A stretch of DNA of 64,000 nt from Pseudarthrobacter sp. NS4 (GTDB lineage Bacteria; Actinomycetota; Actinomycetes; Actinomycetales; Micrococcaceae): assembly GCF_024758005.1 (NCBI RefSeq), contig NZ_CP103288.1, forward strand, positions 868,001-932,000. The letters run 5' to 3'. Position 1 is the first letter of the stretch, and each line of letters starts with the position of its first letter. The notes beneath the pieces are model-generated. The model did no database searches, was not told where the DNA came from, and was given only the letters and a program-made list of their open reading frames with translations. The position numbers and the translations under genes were made by a program. Shown one piece after another: positions 31,519 through 41,159 of this stretch.

Positions 31519-33791
31519 GACGTCCTGCCCGCCAGTGCCTTCCACAGGAAATGCTGGCTGCGCGCCTGGAGCGCAGCGGCCTGCCGGTTGTCGGACGCGC
31601 CGGCGTGGCCACCCTCCAGGGCCTCGTGGAACCATACGTTGGGAATGCCCATGGCCAGCATGCGGGCCGCCATCTTGCGGGCCTGGACAGGTCCAACCCT
31701 GTCATCCGAGGTCGCCGTCCAGATGAACGTTTCGGGGTAATCCACGCCGTCCTTCAGCAGATGGTAGGGGGAGAACGTCCGGATGTAGTCCCACTGATCG
31801 GGCACGTCCGGGTCACCGTATTCGGCAATCCAGGAGTGGCCCGCGGACAGCTTGGTGTAGCGGCGCATGTCCAGCAGGGGAACGCCGCACGAGATGGCAC
31901 CGAACAGTTCCGGATACTGGGTGAGCATGTTTCCCACCAGCAGCCCGCCGTTGGAGCCGCCTACGCAGCCGAGCCTTTCGCGGGACGTGACCCCGCGGGA
32001 GATGAGGTCGCGGGCCACCGCGGCAAAGTCCTGGTATGCCTTGTGCCGGTTCTCCTTCAGGGCTGCCCGGTGCCAGGACGGCCCGTATTCGCCGCCGCCC
32101 CGGATGTTGGCCACCACATAGACGCCGCCTCGGGAGTGCGGCGCTTCCCCCGCGTCCCCGGGCAGTCCGTTCGTCCTGCGCTCCAGCCAGGCCCTGCCCA
32201 CCGTGCCGCTGTAGGCAGGCGTTCGCGAGATCTCAAACCCGCCATAACCGGACAGCTGGGTGGGGTTCTGGCCATCCAGCGGCAGGTTCCGTGCGGCCAC
32301 CTGGAAATAGGGGACACGCGTGCCGTCATCGGAGACGGCGAAGTGCTGCTGCACCTCGTACCCGCTGTCCCTGAAGAACGACGGCGACGTCTTCACCGTC
32401 GCGTGCCGGCTCACCACGCCAGGGGTCCCGGCGTCGCCGTGGCTGCGTTCCAGCGTGCCCCGCATCAGGGTGCTGGGCGTGGTGAAGCCGGTGGCGATGA
32501 GCCAGAAGTCGTCACCTGCACCGCCTTCGGCCGCAGCCGCGTCCTCGTCATCCACGGCGTAGGCGTTGACGTCGTGCAGGGGCGGGCAGGCATCCAGGGG
32601 AGTGGATGCCCAGGCGCCCCCTGGGCCGTCATGACTATCAGGGCCGTCGACGCGGCGGGACGGGTCAAGGACCCGGATCTGGGACGAGACGTCCTTCAGG
32701 AGGTTGAGCAGCAGGAAATTCCGCGTCCAGCTCCAGGACTGGAGTGAGGTGCTGGTATCCGGAGTGAACAGGACGGCGAGGTCCCGGGCGCCTGCGAGGT
32801 AGTCCTCGAACCCTGCGGCCAGCAGCGACCCGGCGGCATAGGTGGTCCCGTGCAGGACCCAGTCCTGCTGCGGGCGGAACAACAGCCAGTCACGGTGGGC
32901 GCTGACATTGACGTCGGTGGGCACATCCAATGCCACCCACTCGCCGTCCCGCAGCACCAGGTTCGTGCGGTTGAAGAAGTCAATGTAGTCCACGGCGAAG
33001 GTGCGTTCGAAGCCGGGTGTGGAGTCGTGCGCCACCACCGCCATCATGTGGTCCTCGGGGACCTCGAACAACCGGGGCGCGCCGGCCAGGCCGGCGCCGC
33101 GCTTGAGGGTGACAGCGGTCCGGGCGTAGGAGGACGCCGTCTTTGGGAGCCCTTCCGCGGTGGAGGCAACCAGCAGCGTGTCCGCGTCCAGCCAGGACAC
33201 GTTGCCCTTCGCCGTCGGCAGGTCGAAGCCGCCCTGGGCAGGGTCCACAAAGCCGCGGGCCTCGACGTCGAATTCGCGGTAACGGTTGGCGTCCCCGCCG
33301 TCAGGGGAGAGCGCCAGCAGGGCCAGCCGGTACGGTTCACCGGGGGCGGGGCGGAGGAACGTTGCGCCGTGGAACACCCACTCCTCGCCTTCGGCGGCGG
33401 CCAGGGCGTCCACGTCCAGCAGGACGTCCCATTCGGGCGAGTCTGTGCAGTAGCTCTCCCAGGTGGTGCGGCGCCACAGGCCCTTGGGGTTTTGCTGGTC
33501 CTTCCAGAAGTTGTAGTACCAGTCGCCGCGCTTGCCCACCATGGCGATGCGGTCCGTGGAGTCCAGCACCTCGAGGATGCTGCCCTCCAGCTCTACATAG
33601 TCGGCGTCCTCGAGAAGGTCCTCCGTGCGGGAGTTCTGCTCCTTGACCCAGGCAAGCTGCTCTTCGCCGTAGATCTCTTCGAGCCAGACATTTTCGTCAG
33701 TGGGCTCGGGCGCGGTGCCCACAGGGGCGCTGCCGTGGGAGGCCTGGCCGGAACCTGGGGCGGTCGCTGAATCAGCTGCAGTGGTGGTCAT
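31515..33791 (-). CDS. Prolyl oligopeptidase family serine peptidase (S9A)
   Basis: A 758-residue cytoplasmic peptidase. The N-terminal part begins ENVWLEEIYGEEQLAWVKEQ, as in S9A enzymes, followed by a beta-propeller (about 90-440). The C-terminal alpha/beta hydrolase holds the catalytic Ser in CVGGSNGGLLVGNM (about residue 590), the Asp in TATSDDRVGPVQ (about 695) and the His in EALEGGHAGASDN (about 727). Such enzymes cleave after proline in short peptides. The ATG at 33791 follows GGATGGGG; two earlier in-frame ATGs (33800, 33827) are possible. The first 30 residues are low-complexity. No export signal is evident. Confidence 0.92.
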   Translation of the reverse strand: MTTTAADSATAPGSGQASHGSAPVGTAPEPTDENVWLEEIYGEEQLAWVKEQNSRTEDLLEDADYVELEGSILEVLDSTDRIAMVGKRGDWYYNFWKDQQNPKGLWRRTTWESYCTDSPEWDVLLDVDALAAAEGEEWVFHGATFLRPAPGEPYRLALLALSPDGGDANRYREFDVEARGFVDPAQGGFDLPTAKGNVSWLDADTLLVASTAEGLPKTASSYARTAVTLKRGAGLAGAPRLFEVPEDHMMAVVAHDSTPGFERTFAVDYIDFFNRTNLVLRDGEWVALDVPTDVNVSAHRDWLLFRPQQDWVLHGTTYAAGSLLAAGFEDYLAGARDLAVLFTPDTSTSLQSWSWTRNFLLLNLLKDVSSQIRVLDPSRRVDGPDSHDGPGGAWASTPLDACPPLHDVNAYAVDDEDAAAAEGGAGDDFWLIATGFTTPSTLMRGTLERSHGDAGTPGVVSRHATVKTSPSFFRDSGYEVQQHFAVSDDGTRVPYFQVAARNLPLDGQNPTQLSGYGGFEISRTPAYSGTVGRAWLERRTNGLPGDAGEAPHSRGGVYVVANIRGGGEYGPSWHRAALKENRHKAYQDFAAVARDLISRGVTSRERLGCVGGSNGGLLVGNMLTQYPELFGAISCGVPLLDMRRYTKLSAGHSWIAEYGDPDVPDQWDYIRTFSPYHLLKDGVDYPETFIWTATSDDRVGPVQARKMAARMLAMGIPNVWFHEALEGGHAGASDNRQAAALQARSQHFLWKALAGRTS

Positions 33792-33864
33792 GCGCCCCAT
33801 CCAAACAACATCCCCGGGGGCTGGCAAGTCAAGCGTTCAGCCCTCAGCGGATACTCTGGATGCC

Positions 33865-35799
33865 GTGGAAATAACGCAGAGCACCCGGACCGCCATTATT
33901 GGTGCCGGACCCCGGGGCACCAGCGTGCTGGAACGCCTGCTGGCCCACGTGGCTGCCCACGCCGCGGCCGGCCCCGTCCGGCTCCACATCGATGTGATCG
34001 ATCCCTTCCCGGCCGGTCCCGGTCATGTATGGCAGCCGGAGCAGCCGCGGTTGTTCCTGATGAACACGCAGTCCTTCTATCCCACCCTCATTCCGGAGGA
34101 CCCGGCACTCCCGGCGCCGGTGGCGGGCACCACCTTCGACCAATGGCGGGTCCGGCAGCAGCGCGACCCATTACCGTTCCTTACGGGGGATGAACGGGCG
34201 GAACTTGCCGTGCTGGGATCCAATGACTTCCCCAGCCGGGCCCTGTATGGCAGGTACCTTCGCTGCACCCTGGAGGACCTGCTGGACAAGGCGCCCGATG
34301 GCGTCACCATCGATTTCCATGAAACGACGGCCCTGTCGGTGCGCCCCGCAGGAGACGGAATGTTCGACGTCGGCCTGGCCACCGGCAACACGCTCCGCAC
34401 CAATTCAGTGGTCCTGGCGCTGGGCCACATCCCGTCCCGGCTGAATCCCGAACAGCGGGAACTCCAGGCTTCGGCGGAGCATCTGGGCCTGCGGTACCTG
34501 CCGCCGGCAGTGCCCGCCGACGTGGACTGGTCGCAGATCCCCGCCGGCGAACCCGTCCTGGTGCGCGGCATGGGATTGAACTTCTTCGACACCATGGTCC
34601 AGCTCACCGAGGGCCGCGGTGGAAAGTTCGTCAGCAGCGGCGGGCGCCTGGACTACGAGCCGTCCGGCCAGGAACCGCGCATCATTGCCGCGTCCCGGCG
34701 TGGCACCCCCTACCGGGCCAAGGCGGCGCTGGAAGGCTACTACCCGGCGTCGGTCACCCTCCGCTACCTCACGGAGGCAGCGCTGGACCGCTTCCGGAAG
34801 GCCGGCATCCGGCCGGGGTTCGACCACGACCTGTGGCCCCTGCTGCACCGTGACAGCATCTGGGCCTATTACTCCACCCTGGTGCGCTCGCAGCCGGGCG
34901 CGGTCCCGGATGCTGCCGCGTTCCTTGCGGCGCTGGATGAAGCGCTGCACCCCCACGCCCACGCGGCAGGCAATTGGGAGGACAGCGTGGAGAGCGTGCT
35001 GGCCATCCATGTGGGGCCCAGGCACCGGCTGGACCTCCCCGGCCTCGCGGCGCCCCTGGCGGGGCGTTCCTTTGCTTCACGGGCGGACCTCGATGCCGCC
35101 GTGGTGGAGTACCTGCTTGACGATGCCCGCCGTTCCGCCCTGGGCGAGGACGACCCCGTGAAGATGGCCATCGGTGCCCTCCATCACGGACGCGCTGTCC
35201 TCAAGACGGCAGTGGCCGACGGCGGCATCACCGACGAATCGTGGGTCGCCGGCCTGCGTGGCTGGTTCGAGTCCTTCGTGGAAGGCCTGGCCAGCGGACC
35301 GCCTGCGCTGCGCTCTGAGCAGCTGGCTGCACTGGCGCGGGCCGGAGTGGTGAGCTTCGTGGGACCGGATCCCAAGTTCGTTGTTGACCGCAGGTCCCGG
35401 ATGTTTACTGCGTCCTCGCCGTGGGTTGAGGGTGCACCGGCGGCGGCCCGGACCATGGTGGAGGCGCTCGCGCCGGGCAACAGGGTCTCGGCCAATGACT
35501 CGCCGGTGCTGGAGCAGCTGCTGGCGGACGGACTGGTCCGCCCCCGGCTCATGATGACGGCGGAGGGAGCACCCGTGCAGTCAACTGGCCTGGACGTGGC
35601 ACCCCACCCATACCGTCCGATTGCGGCGAACGGGTCAGTGACGGAGGGCCTGTATGTGCTGGGCCTGCAGCTCTCCTCCACCCAATGGGGAACCGCTATT
35701 GCTGCCGAAGCCATCCAGCCTGGGGGGCCGGTATACCGCAGCGGCCAGCGGACCCTGCGTGACGCCGACGAGATCGCCGCAGCCATCCTGGACCTCTAA
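33865..35799 (+). CDS. FAD/NAD(P)-binding protein (NAD_binding_9 type)
   Basis: A 644-residue flavin-binding protein. It opens RTAIIGAGPRGTSVLERLLA, a GxGxxG dinucleotide fold with the RGxS variant typical of this family, and continues IDVIDPFPAGPGHVW. A second glycine motif is VLVRGMGLNFFDTMVQLTEG (about 232). The C-terminal part has GLYVLGLQLSSTQWGTAIA. Members resemble monooxygenase or hydroxylase flavoproteins but have no assigned reaction. The GTG at 33865 is chosen because upstream codons overlap the divergent peptidase promoter. A cluster of palindromic repeats follows its stop. Confidence 0.82.
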   Translation: MEITQSTRTAIIGAGPRGTSVLERLLAHVAAHAAAGPVRLHIDVIDPFPAGPGHVWQPEQPRLFLMNTQSFYPTLIPEDPALPAPVAGTTFDQWRVRQQRDPLPFLTGDERAELAVLGSNDFPSRALYGRYLRCTLEDLLDKAPDGVTIDFHETTALSVRPAGDGMFDVGLATGNTLRTNSVVLALGHIPSRLNPEQRELQASAEHLGLRYLPPAVPADVDWSQIPAGEPVLVRGMGLNFFDTMVQLTEGRGGKFVSSGGRLDYEPSGQEPRIIAASRRGTPYRAKAALEGYYPASVTLRYLTEAALDRFRKAGIRPGFDHDLWPLLHRDSIWAYYSTLVRSQPGAVPDAAAFLAALDEALHPHAHAAGNWEDSVESVLAIHVGPRHRLDLPGLAAPLAGRSFASRADLDAAVVEYLLDDARRSALGEDDPVKMAIGALHHGRAVLKTAVADGGITDESWVAGLRGWFESFVEGLASGPPALRSEQLAALARAGVVSFVGPDPKFVVDRRSRMFTASSPWVEGAPAAARTMVEALAPGNRVSANDSPVLEQLLADGLVRPRLMMTAEGAPVQSTGLDVAPHPYRPIAANGSVTEGLYVLGLQLSSTQWGTAIAAEAIQPGGPVYRSGQRTLRDADEIAAAILDL

Positions 35800-35806
35800 C
35801 CCCCGG

Positions 35807-35945
35807 ACGCTCTCTCACATCCTGCAGCCAAACGCCCAACGCTCTCTCACCTCTGGCGCTTAAACGCCCAACGCTCTCCCACCTGCGACCAGTTCATGGG
35901 TGAGAGAGCGTTGGGTAAAAACGCGCAAAATGTGAGAGAGCGTCG
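35807..35945. repeat. Cluster of five 12-14-bp repeats, AACGCTCTCTCAC type
   Basis: Three direct copies (35807-35818, 35837-35850, 35869-35882) and two inverted copies (35900-35913, 35932-35945) of CAACGCTCTCTCAC or close variants lie between convergent genes. Copies one to three are spaced by about 31 bases and include a shared AAACGCCC. The third and fourth copies can fold into a 17-bp hairpin (CCCAACGCTCTCCCACC with GGTGAGAGAGCGTTGGG, one mismatch), which may act as the transcription terminator. It looks like a REP/mini-transposable palindromic element. No CRISPR spacing or cas genes are present. Confidence 0.75.
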
Positions 35946-35985
35946 AATGGGGTCTGGCTTTGCCGGGTTGAACCCCATCAGCAGC

Positions 35986-38900
35986 TCAGCCGCGCAGGCA
36001 GGCCCGGTAGGCGGCCATGGCCTGGCCGTAGTTGCCTTGCCCTGCCACGTCCGCCGGGCGGGACGGCTTGACCGGCGCCGTGCAAACGGGCGGCACGGTT
36101 CCACCCGTCGCCACCTGCACGTCCACCGTGACCACCGTGCCCGATTCGGCAGCGGTGAGCACCAGGGTAGCCCCGCCGTCAGCCGCGCCTTCCGGAACGG
36201 CGAGGCTGACGCTGGCAGTGCCCGCACTGACAGGCACCGCGCCCAGCTGCGTGACCGTGCCGGCCGAGTCCGTGAACACAGCGGACAGCGCTGTGTTGGC
36301 AGGGCTGCCCAGCGACGTCAGGTCCAGCTTGGAGACCGTGAGGGCAACCACCTCACCGGGCTTGACCTCGCCGGGGGTGGAGTTGGTGACGGCCACCGAA
36401 CGCCGGGCAAAGTCCGGTGAAACGGGACTGCTCTTTTGCAGGTAACCGATCCAGGCGTCCCGGTCCACCAACCCCGAGTCGCGGGTGTTGGTGCCCTCCG
36501 TGAAGATCCGGAAGTTGTCGCCGCCGGTGGCCAGGAAGCTGAACGTGCCCACCCGGTATGACTTCGTTGGGTCCAGCAGCTCGCCGTTGACCCGCACCGA
36601 CGTGATGCGGTCACCTCCCGCGCGGTCTGCGTCGTACGTGTAGTTCACGTTCCTGGACAGGCCCAGTTGGATGTAGGCGCGGCTGGGAACCGTGCCGTCC
36701 GCGTTGGTCTGCCACTGCTGCTCCAGCAGCGTCTTGAACTGGGCTCCGGTCAGGGACGTGGTCCACAGGTTGTTCACGAACGGCAGCACAGCATTGGCTT
36801 CGGCGTAGGTGATGGCGCCGTCGGGTGCGTAGTACAGCTCGTTTCGCAGTCCGCCGGCGTTCACCACGCCGATTTCCGCTCCGCCCAGCTCGGCCGGCTT
36901 CAGCGAATCAAGCAGCGAGTCGGCCACCAGGTTGCCCAGCGTGGACTCGTTGCCGCGGTCGTCGCGCTTGGCGGCACCGGTGGCGTCTGTGGTGAAGGCG
37001 GTGGTGATGTCCGCGGTGACGGAGCCTACCGGCTGGCCGCCGATGACCGCCGCGTCCGCTAAGGCCTTCTGAACGATGGTGTCGACGGCGGCAACGCGCG
37101 GGTAGGCAGCGATCAGGTCAGCGGCGGGCTCGGTGGTGCGCTTGACGTTGCCGGCCTTGTACGCCGTGACCTCTTTGGTGGCCGTATCCACCGTCAGCTG
37201 GATCTGTCCCACGTTCTCGCCGTAGTTACCGGTCTGCACGATGGGGCGGGTCCTGCCGTCCCCTCCCGGAACGGGGGCATCCCAGGAGTATTCCTTGTGG
37301 GTGTGGCCGGTGAATATGGCGTCAACCTCCGCCGATGTCCCGGTGACCAGCTTGGCGAAGGGGCCGCCGGCTGCCACTTCTTCCTGCAGTGTGGCGCCTT
37401 CCACGGTTCCCGAGCCGGCGCCGTCGTGGTTTACCACGATGATGACGTCGGCAAGGTTCTCCGCCGAGATCCTGGCAGCAGCACGGTTGATGGCGTCTAC
37501 CGGATCACCAAACTCAAGGTCTGCGATGCCGGCGGGGGTCACCAGTGATGGAACCTCCTGGGTGACGGTGCCGATGACTGCCACCTTAATGCCGTTCAGC
37601 TCCAGCACGGTGAACTCCGGCAGCAGGGGTTCAGTAGTGCCTTTCCGGTAAACGTTGGCTCCCAGGTAGGGGAACTTCGCATTGGTTCCACCGGCGATGA
37701 CGCGGTCCCTCAGGTCCGCCCAGCCGCCGTCGAATTCGTGGTTGCCCACGGCCGCGGCCCGCAACTCGAGGGCGTTCAGCACGTCGATGGAGGGCTGGTC
37801 CTTGGCAACGGCGGAGGCAAACAGGGAGGCGCCGATGTTGTCACCGGCAGAGAGGAACGCCGTTGCGCCGGGGGCTGCCGCCGCGCGGAGCTTTTCGATG
37901 GTACCCGCGAACTGGACGGTGTTGGCATCGATCCGGCCGTGGAAGTCGTTGATGCCCAGGAAGTTCAGGTCAACGCTGGTAGGCCCGGACTCGAGGTTCA
38001 GGCCTACCACCACCGGATCATGGTCGCTGGCCCGGAACTGGTCCGGCGCGTAGTAGTTGGTGACGTTGTTGTTATAGCGGCTGTACTCCAGCGCCACGGA
38101 CTCCACCGAATTGATGTTCCAGATGTCCGCGCCCGTGACCACGGCATCAGCGGCGGGCGAAGCCAGGATGTGGTCCAGGGACCCGACCATTCCGCCGAAG
38201 AGGTAGGAGTGCTTGGCCGAGCCGTCGGCGTTGCGTGCCTTGTCGTCCTGGTTGACGTAGCCTGCGGAGGTGAAGACGTTGATGGGGTCTTCCTTGGCAT
38301 AGGCGTTGAAGTCACCGACCAGGAATACCTTGTCCGTGCCCTTGGCGGACTGCAGGGAGGTGGCGAAATCCAGCAGTGACTTTGCCTGGGCAGTACGCGC
38401 CAGGTTCGAGGCGCCCTGGCCCTTGTCCGTGTCGTCCGGCGTTGCCGCCGATCCCTTGGACTTGAAGTGGTTGGCAATGGCGATGAATTCGGTGCCGGCG
38501 CCACCGCCCACGGGTTTGAACACCTGCGCCAACGGCTTGCGGGCATTCGCGAAGGCGGCCGTGTCATTGTGGATGATGGATTCGCCCACCGGCTCGGCGA
38601 CGGCCTTCTTGTAGATAAATGCGGTGCGGATCATGTCCTCATCGCTGAGCGGGGGTGCGTTTGCGGGGGAACGGACGTAGTCCCAGATACCGGGCGTGGC
38701 GATGTTCAGGGCGTCCACCAGTTTGGCCAGGGCATCGTCCCGGTTCTTGCCGAACTGTGCGGAGTTCTCAATTTCCATCAGGGTGACAACGTCTGCGCCC
38801 GCCTTGGCGATGGCTGAAACGATCTTGTCCTGCTGCCGCTGGAAGTTCTCGGCATTGGCCGCCCCGCGTGCGCCACAGCCACTGCGGACCGTGATGGGGT

Positions 38901-40515
38901 TGCCAGCGCGGTCCTCATAGAACGTGCATCCGGCCAGGGTGTCGCCGGTGGTGGGGAAATAGTTGAGCACGTTGAAGGAAGCAATCTTGACGTTGCCGCC
39001 CACCGCAGCTGGAGCGTCCGTGCGGGTGGCGCCGAACGTGGCCGGCTGGACGGCTGCCTTGTTCGTGCCGGTCAGGTGCGTCAGCGGCTGGAGCTTCCAG
39101 GCGTTGTTCGCGTAGCCCAGGACCACGTTGGTGGTGAAGGTGGCAGGCGAGCCCACCCGCACCGGGTCATCCGTGGTCAGGTAGGGCAGGACCGCCGCCT
39201 TGGTGCCGGCATCCTTCAGGAAATTGGTGCTGGACCCGTCGTCAAGCCTGATGCCGCGGGCGGCGTTTTCGGCCACGACGGCGGCGTGCTCAGCCGTACC
39301 GAACGGCGCCACCGCAGTTGGCTGGACCAAGGGAGTGGTGCCTCCTGCCAGGCCGATCTCGCCGTACTGGTTGACGCTGTAGTTGTCCGTAACGGTCAGC
39401 GGCCCCCGGGGTGCCAGGAGCATCCCTTCGAGGGATTCCCGGAAGGTTTCGTCGGCGGGCAAAGTGAAGGTGGTCGGCTTTACCTCTGGAGCAGCTTCCG
39501 TCAGCTTGGCCAGCCCTGCGGCGGAGGTGACGTTCAGCTGGGTCATCCCGTAGTACTCGGCCACGGTGCCGGTCAGCTGCACGTAGTCCCCGGCCTGGAC
39601 CGAACCCACGGTGGCGGGCGAGTAGACGAAGATGCCGTCCGATGCCGAATGGTTGGCGGACGTGAGGTCGCCGCCCGTGCCGGCTGTCTGAAGGTAGTAG
39701 CCGTTCAGGCCGCCGGTGGGGAACACTGCCGTGACCTTGCCGGTGGTGGTGACCGTTGCGCCGGTCAGCGGGCTTTCGGCACCGGTGCCCTGGATTTCGG
39801 CGATGGTCTTGGTGACCGTATCAGGGGTGGGGTCCGGCGTGGGGTCCGGGGCCGGGGCAGTTCCGCCGGAGGCGGTGGGGGTGATGGCTGCGCTGAGGGT
39901 GAAGTCGGCGGCGTTGCTGTTGGTGTCCGCTCCGCCGGCCCTGTTGAGGCTCTTGGCATCTGTGTTGCCCAAGGGTGCCGCGGCGGCGTGCGTCTCGAAG
40001 GTGTTGGAAGTGCCGTAGCCCAGGAGGTCCGCCACACCTGCGGGTTCCACCTGGGAACCGTAGGACAGCCCGACGGCGGTGGGTTGCCTGGCGAGCACGA
40101 TGGTACCGGCGCCGCCGCCGAAGTTCAGGGCGCCTGACACCAGGTCCGGGACGGGCAGGTCGGCGCCGCTGGTGCCGTTGTTTCCGCCCTGCACCAGATA
40201 GTGGCCCTTGGCCGGGATGGACCCGGACAGGACGGCCACGCCCGTCGGAGCTGCGGTGCCGGTGCCGGAGCGGTACTGCAGCGACCAGCCGTCCAGCGGG
40301 ACCGGAACGTCCGAGCTGTTGTAGAGCTCCACGAATTTGTTCTTGTAGGCGGCGCCGTTGCTGCCGCCGCTGAGGTAGGCCTCGTTGATCACAACGGGCG
40401 AGCTTCCCGCCGCGGCCGAGACCTCCGCGGCTGCCGGGACAGCTGCCAGGGGAGCTGCAATGAGCCCCGCGGACAACGCTGTACCCAGCGCTAGTTTCCA
40501 AGGTATTTGATGCAT
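35986..40515 (-). CDS. Secreted ExeM/NucH-type nuclease fused to 5'-nucleotidase
   Basis: A 1509-residue exported enzyme. The signal peptide (about 1-31) ends in AVPAAAEVSA. A lamin-tail domain (about 38-150) opens PVVINEAYLSGGSNGAAYKN. An OB-fold-like domain lies at about 235-345 (TIAEIQGTGAESPLTGATVT). The endonuclease/exonuclease/phosphatase domain (about 500-850) holds VKIASFNVLNYF, VVTLMEIENS, FLVGDFNAYAKED and RASDHDPVVVGL. A UshA-like 5'-nucleotidase follows (about 860-1410) with GINDFHGRIDAN, AVGNHEFDGGW, VVNHDGAG and FTGHTHKEY, then its substrate-binding domain (VNAGGLRNELYY). One polypeptide could thus cut extracellular DNA and strip phosphate from the nucleotides. No LPXTG anchor is seen; the C-terminus is a short Cys-containing module. 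Confidence 0.9.
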   Translation of the reverse strand: MHQIPWKLALGTALSAGLIAAPLAAVPAAAEVSAAAGSSPVVINEAYLSGGSNGAAYKNKFVELYNSSDVPVPLDGWSLQYRSGTGTAAPTGVAVLSGSIPAKGHYLVQGGNNGTSGADLPVPDLVSGALNFGGGAGTIVLARQPTAVGLSYGSQVEPAGVADLLGYGTSNTFETHAAAAPLGNTDAKSLNRAGGADTNSNAADFTLSAAITPTASGGTAPAPDPTPDPTPDTVTKTIAEIQGTGAESPLTGATVTTTGKVTAVFPTGGLNGYYLQTAGTGGDLTSANHSASDGIFVYSPATVGSVQAGDYVQLTGTVAEYYGMTQLNVTSAAGLAKLTEAAPEVKPTTFTLPADETFRESLEGMLLAPRGPLTVTDNYSVNQYGEIGLAGGTTPLVQPTAVAPFGTAEHAAVVAENAARGIRLDDGSSTNFLKDAGTKAAVLPYLTTDDPVRVGSPATFTTNVVLGYANNAWKLQPLTHLTGTNKAAVQPATFGATRTDAPAAVGGNVKIASFNVLNYFPTTGDTLAGCTFYEDRAGNPITVRSGCGARGAANAENFQRQQDKIVSAIAKAGADVVTLMEIENSAQFGKNRDDALAKLVDALNIATPGIWDYVRSPANAPPLSDEDMIRTAFIYKKAVAEPVGESIIHNDTAAFANARKPLAQVFKPVGGGAGTEFIAIANHFKSKGSAATPDDTDKGQGASNLARTAQAKSLLDFATSLQSAKGTDKVFLVGDFNAYAKEDPINVFTSAGYVNQDDKARNADGSAKHSYLFGGMVGSLDHILASPAADAVVTGADIWNINSVESVALEYSRYNNNVTNYYAPDQFRASDHDPVVVGLNLESGPTSVDLNFLGINDFHGRIDANTVQFAGTIEKLRAAAAPGATAFLSAGDNIGASLFASAVAKDQPSIDVLNALELRAAAVGNHEFDGGWADLRDRVIAGGTNAKFPYLGANVYRKGTTEPLLPEFTVLELNGIKVAVIGTVTQEVPSLVTPAGIADLEFGDPVDAINRAAARISAENLADVIIVVNHDGAGSGTVEGATLQEEVAAGGPFAKLVTGTSAEVDAIFTGHTHKEYSWDAPVPGGDGRTRPIVQTGNYGENVGQIQLTVDTATKEVTAYKAGNVKRTTEPAADLIAAYPRVAAVDTIVQKALADAAVIGGQPVGSVTADITTAFTTDATGAAKRDDRGNESTLGNLVADSLLDSLKPAELGGAEIGVVNAGGLRNELYYAPDGAITYAEANAVLPFVNNLWTTSLTGAQFKTLLEQQWQTNADGTVPSRAYIQLGLSRNVNYTYDADRAGGDRITSVRVNGELLDPTKSYRVGTFSFLATGGDNFRIFTEGTNTRDSGLVDRDAWIGYLQKSSPVSPDFARRSVAVTNSTPGEVKPGEVVALTVSKLDLTSLGSPANTALSAVFTDSAGTVTQLGAVPVSAGTASVSLAVPEGAADGGATLVLTAAESGTVVTVDVQVATGGTVPPVCTAPVKPSRPADVAGQGNYGQAMAAYRACLRG

Positions 40516-40917
40516 CCGCTCTTACTTTCATAAGGGTGTCCCCGGTGGGGGACCCGTTGGAGTATGCCCGGGTTGTACCGACGGACAAGTGGCCCCGGAT
40601 CCTGCTCCTGGTCAAGTGGTGTTCCGGCACATCACAACAGCGCTGAATGAACGCGAGGTGGCTAGTGCGTGCATTCGGAGGGACGTTCCCCAGCGGAACG
40701 TGCCGCCCACCGGCCTGGAGCCCCCGTAGCCCGGTTCCGGTGATGCTGGTGGTGGTGGCCGGCGAAGGCATGTGCCGGCCATCACAAAAAAGAATACCGG
40801 CCGGTAGCTTCCCGAAAAGGGGTCTTCCGTGGATTTAGTCCAAAGAATGTACGGGGTGGCAACAGGGCCGGGAAACGCGGCCGTCTCAAGCGGAATGGAG
40901 GGGGCCGGCTTAAAGCA
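40516..40917. other. Gene-poor stretch upstream of the nuclease gene
   Basis: No credible reading frame on either strand. It should carry the promoter of the secreted nuclease gene (leftward) and the run-off region of the tRNA-Ser(TGA) transcript. A small hairpin GACGTTCC/GGAACGT near 40682-40700 is visible; its role is unclear. Confidence 0.4.
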
Positions 40918-40959
40918 AAGGACCCCTGCCGGCCAGCATTGCCGGCGGACAGGGGTCTT
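40918..40959 (-). terminator. Terminator of the tRNA-Ser(TGA) gene
   Basis: GACCCCTG pairs with CAGGGGTC, and an inner CCGGC/GCCGG pairing extends the stem with a short bulge. On the minus strand it is followed by CTTTGCTTTAAG. It begins six bases beyond the tRNA 3' end. Confidence 0.8.
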
Positions 40960-40965
40960 CTTCGC

Positions 40966-41052
40966 GGAAGGTAAGAGATTCGAACTCTTGGTACGGGGTT
41001 ACCGCACACTAGTTTTCAAGACTAGCTCCTTCGGCCGCTCGGACAACCTTCC
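40966..41052 (-). tRNA. tRNA-Ser(TGA)
   Basis: An 87-nt class II tRNA: acceptor GGAAGGT/ACCTTCC, D-arm GAGCGGCCGAAGG identical to that of tRNA-Ser(CGA), anticodon stem CTAGT/ACTAG around CTTGAAA, a long variable arm, and T-arm AGTTCGAATCT. The anticodon TGA reads UCA and, with modification, other UCN serine codons. Confidence 0.95.
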
Positions 41053-41159
41053 TCAACTAGTAGTGTTTCATAGGCACTTGCCTGCAACAAAACAGAGACC
41101 GGAAGGCGTCCGGTGCACACTGGTTGCAGCCAGTATTCAGTCAGAAACGGGAGTGGTCC

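Noticed and set aside
35807-35945. CRISPR array
   Set aside because: Repeats occur in both orientations with unequal gaps and short units, and there are no cas genes nearby.
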